A DNA stretch of 13,766 bases from Anaerolineaceae bacterium (lineage in GTDB: Bacteria; Chloroflexota; Anaerolineae; Anaerolineales; Anaerolineaceae). Under the pieces are notes generated by a model that was not told where the DNA came from, searched no databases, and saw only the letters and a list, made by a program, of their open reading frames with translations. The position numbers were made by a program, and so were the translations under genes. The stretch spans positions 1-13,766 of the forward strand of contig JAGOIM010000022.1 of NCBI GenBank assembly GCA_017995665.1. The letters run 5' to 3'. Positions 7,732 to 13,766 of this stretch are shown in pieces; position 1 is the first letter of the stretch, and every line of letters starts with the position of its first letter.

Positions 7732-8100
7732 ATGGAAGAAAAGAATTTTATCTGCACTGCTTGCCCGACCGGATGCCGATTGATTGTGCGAATGGAAGGC
7801 GATGAGGTGGTTAAGATTTTGGGTAACCGCTGCCGAAAAGGCGAAACATACGGAAGGCAAGAGGCAATCGCACCACAGCGGATGGTCGCGAGTACGGTTC
7901 GGGTTGCCAATGGCTTCCACCCCTTGTTGCCAGTTTATACCAAGGGAGCGATTCCAAAACGACGGATTGCTGAGGTCTTGGAGAAGATCAGGGCGGTTGA
8001 GGTGCAGGCACCGCTTAGCGCCGAGGACGTGATCATCAGCAATGTAATCGGGACGGGTGTAAACGTCGTCGCTAGCCGGGATATGCCGGCAAAAGAATAA
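7732..8100 (+). CDS. DUF1667 cysteine-rich protein
   Basis: 122 residues. The N-terminus carries four cysteines in the pattern C8-xx-C11-xxx-C15 and C34 (ICTACPTGC, then NRCRKG). This resembles the [4Fe-4S] site at the start of molybdopterin oxidoreductases and is the hallmark of DUF1667. The C-terminal half (VRVANGFHPLLPVYTKGAIPK) is the usual conserved part of the family. The start is set by GGAGG 6 nt before ATG. It is the last gene of a tightly packed three-gene operon with two flavoproteins. From memory the same trio accompanies glpFK in Thermotoga and several Firmicutes. It is probably an electron-transfer subunit of the glycerol-3-phosphate dehydrogenase complex; no direct proof of function is known to me. 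Confidence 0.88.
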   Translation: MEEKNFICTACPTGCRLIVRMEGDEVVKILGNRCRKGETYGRQEAIAPQRMVASTVRVANGFHPLLPVYTKGAIPKRRIAEVLEKIRAVEVQAPLSAEDVIISNVIGTGVNVVASRDMPAKE

Positions 8101-8120
8101 AGTTTGCTTTACTACAAAAT

Positions 8121-8159
8121 AGAGACCGGCATTCATTGAAAGTGCCGGTCTCTTTAAAT
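8121..8159. terminator. Convergent intrinsic terminator between DUF1667 gene and metI
   Basis: AGAGACCGGCA (8121-8131) pairs perfectly with TGCCGGTCTCT (8143-8153) around an 11-nt loop. On the plus strand a T-rich tail follows (TTAAATTATTATTTTTT). On the minus strand a weaker one follows (ATTTTGTAGT). It ends the right-reading glycerol operon 20 bp past its last stop and could also stop the met operon. Confidence 0.85.
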
Positions 8160-8161
8160 TA

Positions 8162-8818
8162 TTATTTTTTACTAAGTCTGGCTGCAAGGCTATCACCCAG
8201 CCACTGTACACCTTGGACAAGAATTAAAAGCAGTACCACGATTACCAACATCACATCGGTTTCATTGCGTATATAACCATAGCGAATCGCCAGGTCACCC
8301 AAACCGCCTCCACCAACTGCCCCGGCCATGGCAGAGTAGCCAACCAGACTGATGAAAGTTAGGGAAACACCCAAAATAAGCCCGGGCATTGATTCTGAAA
8401 TGAGCACTTTGCTAACCGTCTGCCAAAGGCTACTTCCCATGGATTGGGCTGCTTCAATCAAACCACGTGGCACTTCACGCAAGCTGCTTTCGACAACTCT
8501 GCCAAAAAATGGCACAGCTGCAATAGTTAAAGGGACGATAGTTGCCGTCGGACCAATACTGGTGCCAACCAGGGCACGGGTGAAGGGTATCAACAAAACC
8601 AAAAGGATGATAAATGGAATTGAGCGGGCAAGGTTTACGATAAAACTCAAAACCCGGTTCAATCCGGGACGTGGAAGGAGCCCCTCTTTGTCGGTCAAAA
8701 CTAACAGGACGCCAAGAGGAAGACCGAAGATGACTGTAAACAGAGTGGAAACTCCAACCATGTAAATGGTGATCAAACTTTCGTTCCAAAACCGGGGTAA
8801 CCATTCTAAGATATTCAT
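8162..8818 (-). CDS. metI: Methionine ABC transporter permease
   Basis: 218 residues, the usual length for MetI. About five hydrophobic membrane segments are seen (roughly 17-41, 57-80, 90-107, 147-170, 188-206). The cytoplasmic EAA loop that docks on the ATPase reads IEAAQSMGSSLWQTVSKVLI (121-140). The family-typical GGGGLGDLAIRYGY (169-182) follows. Its ATG overlaps the metN stop in an ATGA (8815-8818), so translation is coupled; GAGGTGAG lies 3-4 nt before the start. With MetN it forms the inner-membrane channel for methionine, possibly also its D-isomer. It is the last gene of the metQNI operon. Confidence 0.95.
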   Translation of the reverse strand: MNILEWLPRFWNESLITIYMVGVSTLFTVIFGLPLGVLLVLTDKEGLLPRPGLNRVLSFIVNLARSIPFIILLVLLIPFTRALVGTSIGPTATIVPLTIAAVPFFGRVVESSLREVPRGLIEAAQSMGSSLWQTVSKVLISESMPGLILGVSLTFISLVGYSAMAGAVGGGGLGDLAIRYGYIRNETDVMLVIVVLLLILVQGVQWLGDSLAARLSKK

Positions 8819-9795
8819 TTTCTCACCTCGACACGCAAACCTCGTTCTTGTAAAAATGACAAGGATTCAGAAACTTGTTTCCCTTTGAGCTCAACCTGTA
8901 GTTGCCCCACACGACGCTTGCCGATTTGCTGGATGTTGCCTCCCAGAAAGTTGACGTCCACCTCAAATTCTCGCACCATACTGGCTAAAATGGGTTCATC
9001 AGCAGCATCGCCAAGAAAAGTGATGGTAGCCTGGATTGCTTCAGGGTCGAGCAAAGCTTCCTGGATGGGTGGGAAGAAGGCTTTCGAAAGCTGGCTGTGT
9101 GGATCAGCAATCAGATCAAAAATTGGACCCGATTCCAAGAGATAGCCATTTTCAAGAATGGCAACATGATCGCAGACTTTTTTAACCACCTCCATTTGGT
9201 GGGTGATTAGCAGGATGGTAAGACCCAATTTTTGATTGAGGTCTAACAATAATTCGAGGATTGAATCGGTTGTGGCTGGATCCAATGCTGAAGTGGCTTC
9301 ATCTGAAAGCAGGATCTTGGGATGATTAGCGAGTGCCCGGGCAATCCCGACGCGTTGTTTTTGACCGCCGGATAATTGGGCAGGATAAGCATTCGCCTTG
9401 TCTTCCAAACCAACCAGAGTGAGCAATTCTTTCACTCTGGCTTCTCGTTCAAGCTTTGAAAACCCGGCAATTTCAAGAGGATAGGCAATGTTTTCACTGC
9501 TGGTTCGCCGTGACAGCAGGTTGAATTGTTGAAAAATCATCCCCATCCCCTGGCGGGCTTTCCGCAGGGCTGCAGCATCAAGTGCAGTGATATCCTGACC
9601 GTCAACCCAGATTCTCCCTTTTTCAGGGACTTCAAGACGGTTAACGCAACGGATCAGTGTGCTTTTTCCGGCACCACTGGCACCCACAACTCCGTAGATT
9701 TGACCCGTTCCAACCTCGAGTGAAACATCATGCAAGGCGTGGACAGAAAATTTTCCGTCAAAAAAACTTTTTGAGACATTCTCCAGTTTAATCAT
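8815..9795 (-). CDS. metN: Methionine ABC transporter ATP-binding protein
   Basis: 326 residues from ATG 9795, giving the standard N-terminus MIKLENVSKSF. Walker A is GASGAGKST (38-46), the Q loop is IFQQFNLL (87-94), the signature is LSGGQKQR (141-148), Walker B is ILLSDEATSALD (161-172) and the switch is His199. The C-terminal 75 residues form the NIL domain, which in E. coli MetN binds methionine and shuts the importer when the cell is full. The start is uncertain: no ribosome site precedes 9795. An in-frame ATG at 9834 has AAGGAAAG before it and would add 13 residues (MAGSKNSLPFAII) not seen in the family. That ATG lies inside a perfect hairpin (9805-9836). Confidence 0.95.
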   Translation of the reverse strand: MIKLENVSKSFFDGKFSVHALHDVSLEVGTGQIYGVVGASGAGKSTLIRCVNRLEVPEKGRIWVDGQDITALDAAALRKARQGMGMIFQQFNLLSRRTSSENIAYPLEIAGFSKLEREARVKELLTLVGLEDKANAYPAQLSGGQKQRVGIARALANHPKILLSDEATSALDPATTDSILELLLDLNQKLGLTILLITHQMEVVKKVCDHVAILENGYLLESGPIFDLIADPHSQLSKAFFPPIQEALLDPEAIQATITFLGDAADEPILASMVREFEVDVNFLGGNIQQIGKRRVGQLQVELKGKQVSESLSFLQERGLRVEVRK

Positions 9796-9804
9796 GATGA
9801 TTGC

Positions 9805-9836
9805 AAATGGCAGGGAGTTTTTGCTCCCTGCCATTT
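9805..9836 (-). promoter_or_regulatory. Perfect 13-bp stem-loop between metQ and metN
   Basis: AAATGGCAGGGAG (9805-9817 on plus) and CTCCCTGCCATTT (9824-9836) form a perfect 13-bp stem with a 6-nt loop. No T run follows on either strand, so it is not a plain terminator. It starts 9 nt after the metQ stop. It covers the ATG at 9834. It could protect the metQ message from 3' decay, lower metN translation, or both, which fits the usual need for more binding protein than ATPase. Confidence 0.75.
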
Positions 9837-9844
9837 GACTTTCC

Positions 9845-10684
9845 TTATTTACCAAAAGCCGGTAGAACAGAACCAGCGTATTTTTCTTCGATAAAAGCTT
9901 TGACTTCCGGTGAAGTCAGTAATTTCACCAAAGCCAAAATCGCTTCATCGTTCTCATTGCCTCTTTTGACAGCCAGGATATTGACATAAGGGTTACTGTC
10001 GCCGGATTCCAGGGCTAATGAATCTTGCGAAGGGATTAACCCGCCTTCAAGAGCGTAGTTCCCATTGATTACTGCCAGTGAGGAGTCATCCAGAGCACGC
10101 ACCAATTGTGCAGCTTCCAGCTCTACTATTTTCAAGTTTTTCGGGTTGTCGGCTATGTCTGCCACGGTTGCGCTGTAACCGGCATCCGGTTTGAGCGTTA
10201 TAAATCCGTTTGCAACCAACAAATTCAATGCCCTGCCGCCATTGGTGTCATCATTCGGGATGGTGATAACTGCCCCATCCGGAACTTGGCTGAGGTCTGT
10301 AATCGTTTTAGAATAGATTCCGAGCGGCTCAATATGTACATTTGCAATTGAGACCAAATCTGTGCCCCGGCTCTCGTTAAAATTGTCGAGGTAGGGGACA
10401 TGTTGGAAGAAGTTAGCATCCAGCGTGCCGTCATTTAGTGCCAGGTTTGGCTGGACATAATCTGTGAATTCAACGATTTCAATTTCCAAGCCTGCAGCAG
10501 CAGCCAGGTTGTCACGGATGTAAGCCAAAATTTCGGCGTGAGGGACCGGTGAGGCACCAACTTTTACCTTCAAAGTTGAGGTTCCCGTTTGTGTTTGAGC
10601 GGGGGTACAGGCAGTGATTGATAAGACTAAAATCAGACTGAAGCTGAGGATTGCAGTTAATCTTCGTGATAATAATGTTTTCAT
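9845..10684 (-). CDS. metQ: Methionine-binding lipoprotein
   Basis: 279 residues from ATG 10684, chosen because GGAG lies 5 nt upstream and a signal peptide begins there (MKTLLSRRLT). A hydrophobic core follows, then the lipobox LSITAC with Cys26 as the lipid-modified residue. The mature part is an NlpA/MetQ fold: VGASPVPHAEIL (about 41-52), the FFQHVPYLDNF stretch that contacts ligand in known MetQ structures, and IPNDDTNGGRAL. It captures methionine outside the membrane and hands it to MetNI. It is the first gene of the operon and the only one directly behind the structured leader. The extra frame upstream of 10684 (MAFSINY...) lies within the leader and lacks a ribosome site. Confidence 0.95.
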   Translation of the reverse strand: MKTLLSRRLTAILSFSLILVLSITACTPAQTQTGTSTLKVKVGASPVPHAEILAYIRDNLAAAAGLEIEIVEFTDYVQPNLALNDGTLDANFFQHVPYLDNFNESRGTDLVSIANVHIEPLGIYSKTITDLSQVPDGAVITIPNDDTNGGRALNLLVANGFITLKPDAGYSATVADIADNPKNLKIVELEAAQLVRALDDSSLAVINGNYALEGGLIPSQDSLALESGDSNPYVNILAVKRGNENDEAILALVKLLTSPEVKAFIEEKYAGSVLPAFGK

Positions 10685-10713
10685 TTTTTCTCCAAATATT
10701 ATGTAATTAATTG

Positions 10714-10740
10714 AAAAAGCCACCGCAGGTACGGTGGCTT
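10714..10740 (-). terminator. Intrinsic terminator of the metQNI leader
   Basis: On the minus strand AAGCCACCG, loop TACCTG, CGGTGGCTT, followed by a run of T. The stem is 9 bp and GC-rich at its top. It lies between promoter and metQ, 30 nt before the start codon, so it must be overcome for expression: an attenuator. Confidence 0.88.
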
Positions 10741-10889
10741 AAGTTAGTATGTCTGTCACCGAACCTTCATGATAAGAAGTGCGGTGACCGTTTGTCCGTC
10801 AGGAGGTGGCTTGGCTCCCGGCGCACAAAACGTGCCACCGCCGGGGCATGACCATAAAATGAATCGAAGACAGTTGATTATTAATCATG
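10741..10889 (-). promoter_or_regulatory. Structured metQNI leader, candidate riboswitch of unrecognised class
   Basis: In transcription order: a small hairpin TGATT-AAT-AATCA; stem H1 with CCCGGC / GCCGGG (10845-10817), an upper stem GCAC / GTGC and a one-sided GGTG bulge; segment B, AAGCCACCTCC (10812-10802); then stem H2, GTCACCG / CGGTGAC (10788-10755) with an inner CTTC / GAAG. Segment A, CGGTGGC (10840-10834), lies across the H1 bulge. It is complementary to GCCACC of segment B and to all seven bases of GCCACCG, the first arm of the terminator (10738-10732). A:B pairing would free the terminator; A:C pairing would break it. I looked for the SAM-I core (GGCAACC, GGUGC-A, GAGGG) and did not find it. 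The ligand is unknown; methionine or SAM would suit the operon. Confidence 0.6.
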
Positions 10890-10895
10890 TGCGGG

Positions 10896-10924
10896 ATTAT
10901 ATGTGCTGGCTTGGCTTGTGTCAA
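10896..10924 (-). promoter_or_regulatory. Perfect-consensus sigma-70 promoter of metQNI
   Basis: On the minus strand TTGACA (10924-10919), a 17-nt spacer, then TATAAT (10901-10896): both hexamers and the spacing are ideal. Transcription should start near 10889. So strong a promoter fits a system whose real control point is the attenuator downstream. Confidence 0.9.
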
Positions 10925-11043
10925 GCGAAATTTTCAACTTGTATAATAGCAACTAGGCTATTTATGAAAAACAGTCCGAACCATCCTGCGATTAGCAACG
11001 AATGCGGGCAAGCCATTTCCCATATCTTTTCCTTGCAACAATG

Positions 11044-11087
11044 TTACGTCCGTAAAAATGTAACAAAACGCATTTTTACGGACGTAA
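11044..11087. repeat. Perfect 17-bp inverted repeat upstream of the ATPase gene
   Basis: TTACGTCCGTAAAAATG (11044-11060) and its exact reverse complement (11071-11087), with a 10-nt spacer. Each arm starts or ends with a 12-bp near-palindrome TTACG-NN-CGTAA. No T run follows, so a terminator is unlikely. Confidence 0.9.
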
Positions 11088-11128
11088 AAGTGTGATATAC
11101 TGCATTAATACGGACGTAAAAGTGTGAT
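11044..11128 (+). promoter_or_regulatory. Three-site operator array and promoter of the ATPase gene
   Basis: Three copies of a 12-bp near-palindrome: TTACGTCCGTAA at 11044, TTACGGACGTAA at 11076 and ATACGGACGTAA at 11108. They are spaced exactly 32 bp apart, close to three DNA turns. Sites two and three also share a 20-bp direct repeat (11077-11096 and 11109-11128). A likely -10 TATACT (11096-11101) sits between them. Site two then covers the -35 region and site three the start point, as expected for repression. The regulator is not identified. Confidence 0.65.
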
Positions 11129-11148
11129 TAGTCCTTAGGAGGTGGCAT

Positions 11149-12465
11149 ATGAAGCGAAATGCGATGCAAGAGTTGATTGAATGGAAAGAGCGAAAGGGCA
11201 GGATGCCTCTTTTAATCCTCGGCGCACGTCAAGTGGGCAAAACCTGGCTCGTGAAAAAATTCGGAGAAGAAAATTTCAATCAGGTAGTCTATTTCTCCAT
11301 GGATCAAAACCCTCAGCTTCGTGAAACCTTCGAACTGGATTTTGATGTTGAACGGATATTAAATACGCTCCAGCTGATTTCAAACAAGCGAATTGATGAA
11401 AACACCTTAATCATTTTTGATGAGATTCAGGAAATCCCTCTGGCAATTCAATCGCTTAAATATTTCCAGGAAAACCGACCTGAATTGGCGATTGTTGCTG
11501 CCGGGTCCCTTTTGGGGGTGGCTTTGCATGAGGGAGTTTCTTTCCCGGTCGGGAAAATTGAATTGATGCGCCTCTACCCCCTGAGCTTCCTGGAGTTTAT
11601 GGATGCGATTGGAGAGAGCCGCTTTGCTGATTTGATTCGAACGGCTGATTTTGAAACGATTCGTATTTTTCGAGATAAGTTTGAGCGATTTCTTAAAGAA
11701 TATTTCTTTATTGGTGGTATGCCGCAGGCAGTTCAGGCTTTTCTGAATGATCGGAATTTTGATGAAGTGCGGAGAGTTCAAAACAACATTGTCCAACTAT
11801 ATGAATATGATTTTTCAAAACATACGAGTGGCATTTTGTCTGAACGTTTGCGCCTGGTTTATGATTCCATCCCTTCCCAATTAGGAAAAGAGAATAAAAA
11901 ATTTGTCTTTGGCCAAATTCGAAGTGGAGCACGCTCTAAAGATTATGAAGATGCCATTCAATGGTTAGTTGATTGCGGTTTGGCATATCGAGTCCGCCGG
12001 ATAAGCAAACCGGGGCTTCCCATAAAAGCTTATGCTGACTTGCAAGCTTTCAAACTTTATGTCCATGATGTCGGGCTTTTATCAGCGATGGTGAATTTGG
12101 ATGTTAAAACCATCGTTGAAGGCTCAAGTATTTTCGAGGAATTTAAAGGCAGTCTGACCGAACAATATGTTTTGTCTCAATTGATTTCTGAGCTAAAAAT
12201 AGAGCCCTTTTATTATTCAGCTGAGCGTTCTACCGGGGAGGTTGATTTTGTGGTTCAAATTTCAGGAGAGGTCGTGCCAATTGAAGTCAAAGCTGAAGAA
12301 AACCTGCGGGCTAAAAGTTTGAAGGCTTATGTTGAAAAATACAAGCCACGAGTTGCGGTGCGCACTTCGCTTTCCAATTTTCATGAAGAAGCATGGCTGA
12401 TTAATATCCCACTCTATGCCATCACCTGCCTGAAACAAATTGTGGAAACAAAAAGCGGGAAGTGA
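11149..12465 (+). CDS. AAA_14 / DUF4143 family ATPase
   Basis: 438 residues. The N-terminal P-loop domain has Walker A GARQVGKT (25-32), Walker B LIIFDEIQE (87-95) and a sensor strand AIVAAGS (114-120). The middle part (about 180-310) and the C-terminal DUF4143 region follow, the latter ending in a PD-(D/E)xK-like pattern: GEVDFVV (Asp366) and PIEVKAE (Glu379, Lys381). Such nuclease-like folds are typical of the family, but cutting activity is generally not shown. The function is unknown: these genes are common, often multi-copy and patchily distributed, and are sometimes suspected of mobile or defence roles. AGGAGGT lies 6 nt before ATG. It stands alone, between two minus-strand units, behind an elaborate operator array. 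The stop codon lies in the loop of the downstream terminator hairpin. Confidence 0.93.
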   Translation: MKRNAMQELIEWKERKGRMPLLILGARQVGKTWLVKKFGEENFNQVVYFSMDQNPQLRETFELDFDVERILNTLQLISNKRIDENTLIIFDEIQEIPLAIQSLKYFQENRPELAIVAAGSLLGVALHEGVSFPVGKIELMRLYPLSFLEFMDAIGESRFADLIRTADFETIRIFRDKFERFLKEYFFIGGMPQAVQAFLNDRNFDEVRRVQNNIVQLYEYDFSKHTSGILSERLRLVYDSIPSQLGKENKKFVFGQIRSGARSKDYEDAIQWLVDCGLAYRVRRISKPGLPIKAYADLQAFKLYVHDVGLLSAMVNLDVKTIVEGSSIFEEFKGSLTEQYVLSQLISELKIEPFYYSAERSTGEVDFVVQISGEVVPIEVKAEENLRAKSLKAYVEKYKPRVAVRTSLSNFHEEAWLINIPLYAITCLKQIVETKSGK

Positions 12466-12479
12466 AAAACTTCCCGCTT
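12448..12479 (-). terminator. Terminator of the carbamoyltransferase gene, overlapping the ATPase 3' end
   Basis: AAGCGGGAAGT (12453-12463) and ACTTCCCGCTT (12469-12479) form an 11-bp stem with a 5-nt loop. On the minus strand it is followed by TTTGTTT, so it mainly ends the left-reading gene. The left arm encodes the last residues (KSGK) of the right-reading ATPase, so the two converging genes share it. Confidence 0.8.
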
Positions 12480-12501
12480 ATGGAATCTAAGATTCAAAAA
12501 T

Positions 12502-13482
12502 CTATCCCATGGTCAAAGCCATAACGGCTTTTTGGGCATGGAGGCGATTTTCGGCTTCGTCGTAAACGACAGAGTTTGGACCGTCGATAACTTCGTTGGT
12601 AACTTCAATTTCGCGGTCGGCAGGTAAGGGATGCATGTAAATCGCATCTGATTTTGCCAGTTCGAGGCGGCGTTGGTTCATGATCCAGTCGGTGTAGGAA
12701 TCTTGCAATTCTGTGCCTTTGACAGGATCGTCGGTGGTCAACAGGGGACCCCAGCTCTTGGCATAAATCACGTCGGCATCGTGCATGGCTTCGTCCATAT
12801 CATGAACGATTTCGAAAGAGGTGCCGTGTTTTTTTGCTTCGTCGGCTGCCTGTTGTTCGATTTCGGGCATCAAGGGGAACTCTTTTGGATAAGCCAAAGT
12901 AACGTCCATTCCAAAACGGGGCATCTGAAGGATGAGCGATTGGGGAACAGAAATTGGCTTGAGGTAAGAAGCGGCATATGCCCAGGAAACAACAATCTTC
13001 TTTTTCTTGAGGTCGCGGCCTTTTTTCTCCATGATGGTCATCAAATCTGCCAAACATTGGAAGGGGTGATAGACGTCGCATTGCATGTTGAGGACTGGAA
13101 CGCGGCAGTTTTTGGCGACTTCGTTCAGATAGTCATTGCCGATTTTCCAATCGCAATGGCGAATGGCGATGCCGTCAAAATAACGACCATAAATCTCACC
13201 GATTTCTTTAGCAGTGTCGCCATGGGAAATCTGAGTGGTTTTGCTTTCGATGAAAGCGCCATGACCACCAAGCTGAGCGATACCGGCTTCAAAAGAGCCA
13301 CGGGTGCGGGTGCTGCTGAAGAAGAAGAGCATGGCTAAAACTTTGTCGCGCAGGTAGGCGTGCGACTCGTTGAGAGCGCGTTTGCGTTTTAAATCCCAAG
13401 CAACGTCTAAGACAGTTTCAACTTCTTCTTTGGAAAAATCCAAATCGCCGATTAGGTCTCGGCCATGTAGAAAGGTTTGCAT
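12502..13482 (-). CDS. Carbamoyltransferase of the YgeW-like (knotted) type
   Basis: 326 residues of the aspartate/ornithine carbamoyltransferase family. The carbamoyl-phosphate site is seen as SSTRTRGSFE (56-65) and HPFQ (139-142). It would be easy to call it ArgF, but the amino-acid side differs. The ornithine HCLP motif reads HPLP (284-287) and the SMG loop is missing; that place reads ADVIYAKSWGPL (236-247). The segment WAYAASYLKPISVPQ (167-181) with RFGMDVTLAYP closely resembles what I remember of E. coli YgeW (WAY-PSY-KP-SVPQ, RFGMDVTLAHP), a group whose proline-rich loop threads a knot. The substrate is therefore uncertain. AAGGAG lies 10 nt before ATG. No arginine or purine genes are nearby to help. 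Confidence 0.85.
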   Translation of the reverse strand: MQTFLHGRDLIGDLDFSKEEVETVLDVAWDLKRKRALNESHAYLRDKVLAMLFFFSSTRTRGSFEAGIAQLGGHGAFIESKTTQISHGDTAKEIGEIYGRYFDGIAIRHCDWKIGNDYLNEVAKNCRVPVLNMQCDVYHPFQCLADLMTIMEKKGRDLKKKKIVVSWAYAASYLKPISVPQSLILQMPRFGMDVTLAYPKEFPLMPEIEQQAADEAKKHGTSFEIVHDMDEAMHDADVIYAKSWGPLLTTDDPVKGTELQDSYTDWIMNQRRLELAKSDAIYMHPLPADREIEVTNEVIDGPNSVVYDEAENRLHAQKAVMALTMG

Positions 13483-13513
13483 TTTTTAAATCTCCTTGAG
13501 GTTTCTTTTTGTA

Positions 13514-13519
13514 ATTATA
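13514..13519 (-). promoter_or_regulatory. Candidate -10 box of the carbamoyltransferase gene
   Basis: A perfect TATAAT on the minus strand, 32 bp before the ATG, with no good -35 partner (TTCCCA at 18 nt is poor). Other AT-rich -10-like boxes occur further up (TATAAT in CCGAAATATAATGG; TATTAT near 13705), so the true start is open. Confidence 0.3.
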
Positions 13520-13636
13520 CATAGGAATTTGGAAATATGGGAAGATAGTATCACAAAAAACAATTCATATTATGGAACTTTCCCTGTCGGAATTACCATT
13601 ATATTTCGGTTATAAAAAATTTTGCCGTTCTGTCCT

Positions 13637-13690
13637 GGGAAGGTCTCGCTAAGTTAGGGATTATTGAGCAATCGTGATTGGGACCTTCCC
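13637..13690. repeat. 54-bp element with 9-bp perfect inverted ends
   Basis: GGGAAGGTC (13637-13645) and GACCTTCCC (13682-13690) are perfect inverted ends, extendable by a T-G and a C-G pair. Inside lies a small hairpin, CAATCGTGATTG. No target-site duplication flanks it. It may be a structured part of the carbamoyltransferase leader or a tiny mobile remnant. The remainder of 13483-13766 shows nothing I recognise. Confidence 0.5.
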
Positions 13691-13766
13691 CTACCCTTGT
13701 ATATAATACACGATTTGCAATGTTATATAAGAATTTTGATTAGTCCTTGAAGAAGATGATATTTTC

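Noticed and set aside
9796..9855. TTG start for metN at 9855
   Set aside because: It lies inside the end of metQ and would add 20 non-family residues encoded by a hairpin; ATG 9795 or 9834 is more likely.
10714..10860. SAM-I riboswitch upstream of metQ
   Set aside because: CTTATCA (near 10770) resembles the start of a SAM-I P1 stem, but it lies inside the loop of stem H2. The conserved GGCAACC and GGUGC-A elements are absent, and too little sequence follows before the terminator.
10684..10860. T-box leader for metQNI
   Set aside because: No T-box sequence (AGGGTGGNACCGCG) is present before the terminator.
10919..10960. Plus-strand promoter with TATAAT near 10952
   Set aside because: The -35 region is poor and the site lies about 200 nt before the ATPase gene; the TATACT at 11096 within the operator array fits better.
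11044..11128. CRISPR-like array
   Set aside because: Only three short palindromic sites with unequal flanks are present and no spacer-sized unique units or cas genes; an operator array explains it better.
13637..13690. tRNA gene
   Set aside because: The paired ends look like an acceptor stem, but the element is only 54 nt and lacks a T-loop or anticodon arm.

Overview
The window looks like an ordinary bacterial chromosome segment. My best guess is a Chloroflexota member of the Anaerolineae type. That is an inference from the anaerobic-style glycerol gene set, the lipoprotein MetQ, the small MARKKG-type membrane protein and moderate GC; no rRNA or other marker is present to prove it.

Layout. 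(1) 1-1353, plus strand: the tail of an OmpR-type response regulator and a complete sensor histidine kinase, more AT-rich than the rest. (2) 1396-1574: a broken remnant of the C-terminal end of a large serine recombinase, beside a small two-helix membrane protein gene (1602-1865, minus). (3) 2030-8100: a divergent glycerol locus. glpF and glpK read left. Three genes read right: a GlpA-like FAD dehydrogenase with a BFD-type iron-sulfur domain, a second FAD/NAD(P)-type flavoprotein and a DUF1667 cysteine protein. Together they would take up glycerol, phosphorylate it and oxidise glycerol-3-phosphate. The 526-bp divergent region holds a long glpFK leader with a strong intrinsic terminator ahead of glpF. 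(4) 8162-10924, minus strand: metQ-metN-metI, a methionine ABC importer. It has a perfect-consensus promoter, a roughly 200-nt structured leader and a terminator just before metQ. (5) 11044-12465, plus strand: an AAA_14/DUF4143 ATPase gene preceded by three near-palindromic sites spaced exactly 32 bp apart. (6) 12502-13482, minus strand: a carbamoyltransferase that resembles the YgeW (knotted) type more than ArgF. (7) 13483-13766: no gene, but a 54-bp element with 9-bp inverted ends.

The most interesting signals are in RNA and DNA regulation rather than in new proteins. The metQNI leader has an A:B / A:C / C:D alternative-pairing design and does not match the SAM-I consensus. The glpFK leader is attenuator-like. 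The ATPase promoter carries a helically phased operator array. At the protein level, the GlpA-like enzyme lacks one cysteine of its iron-sulfur site.
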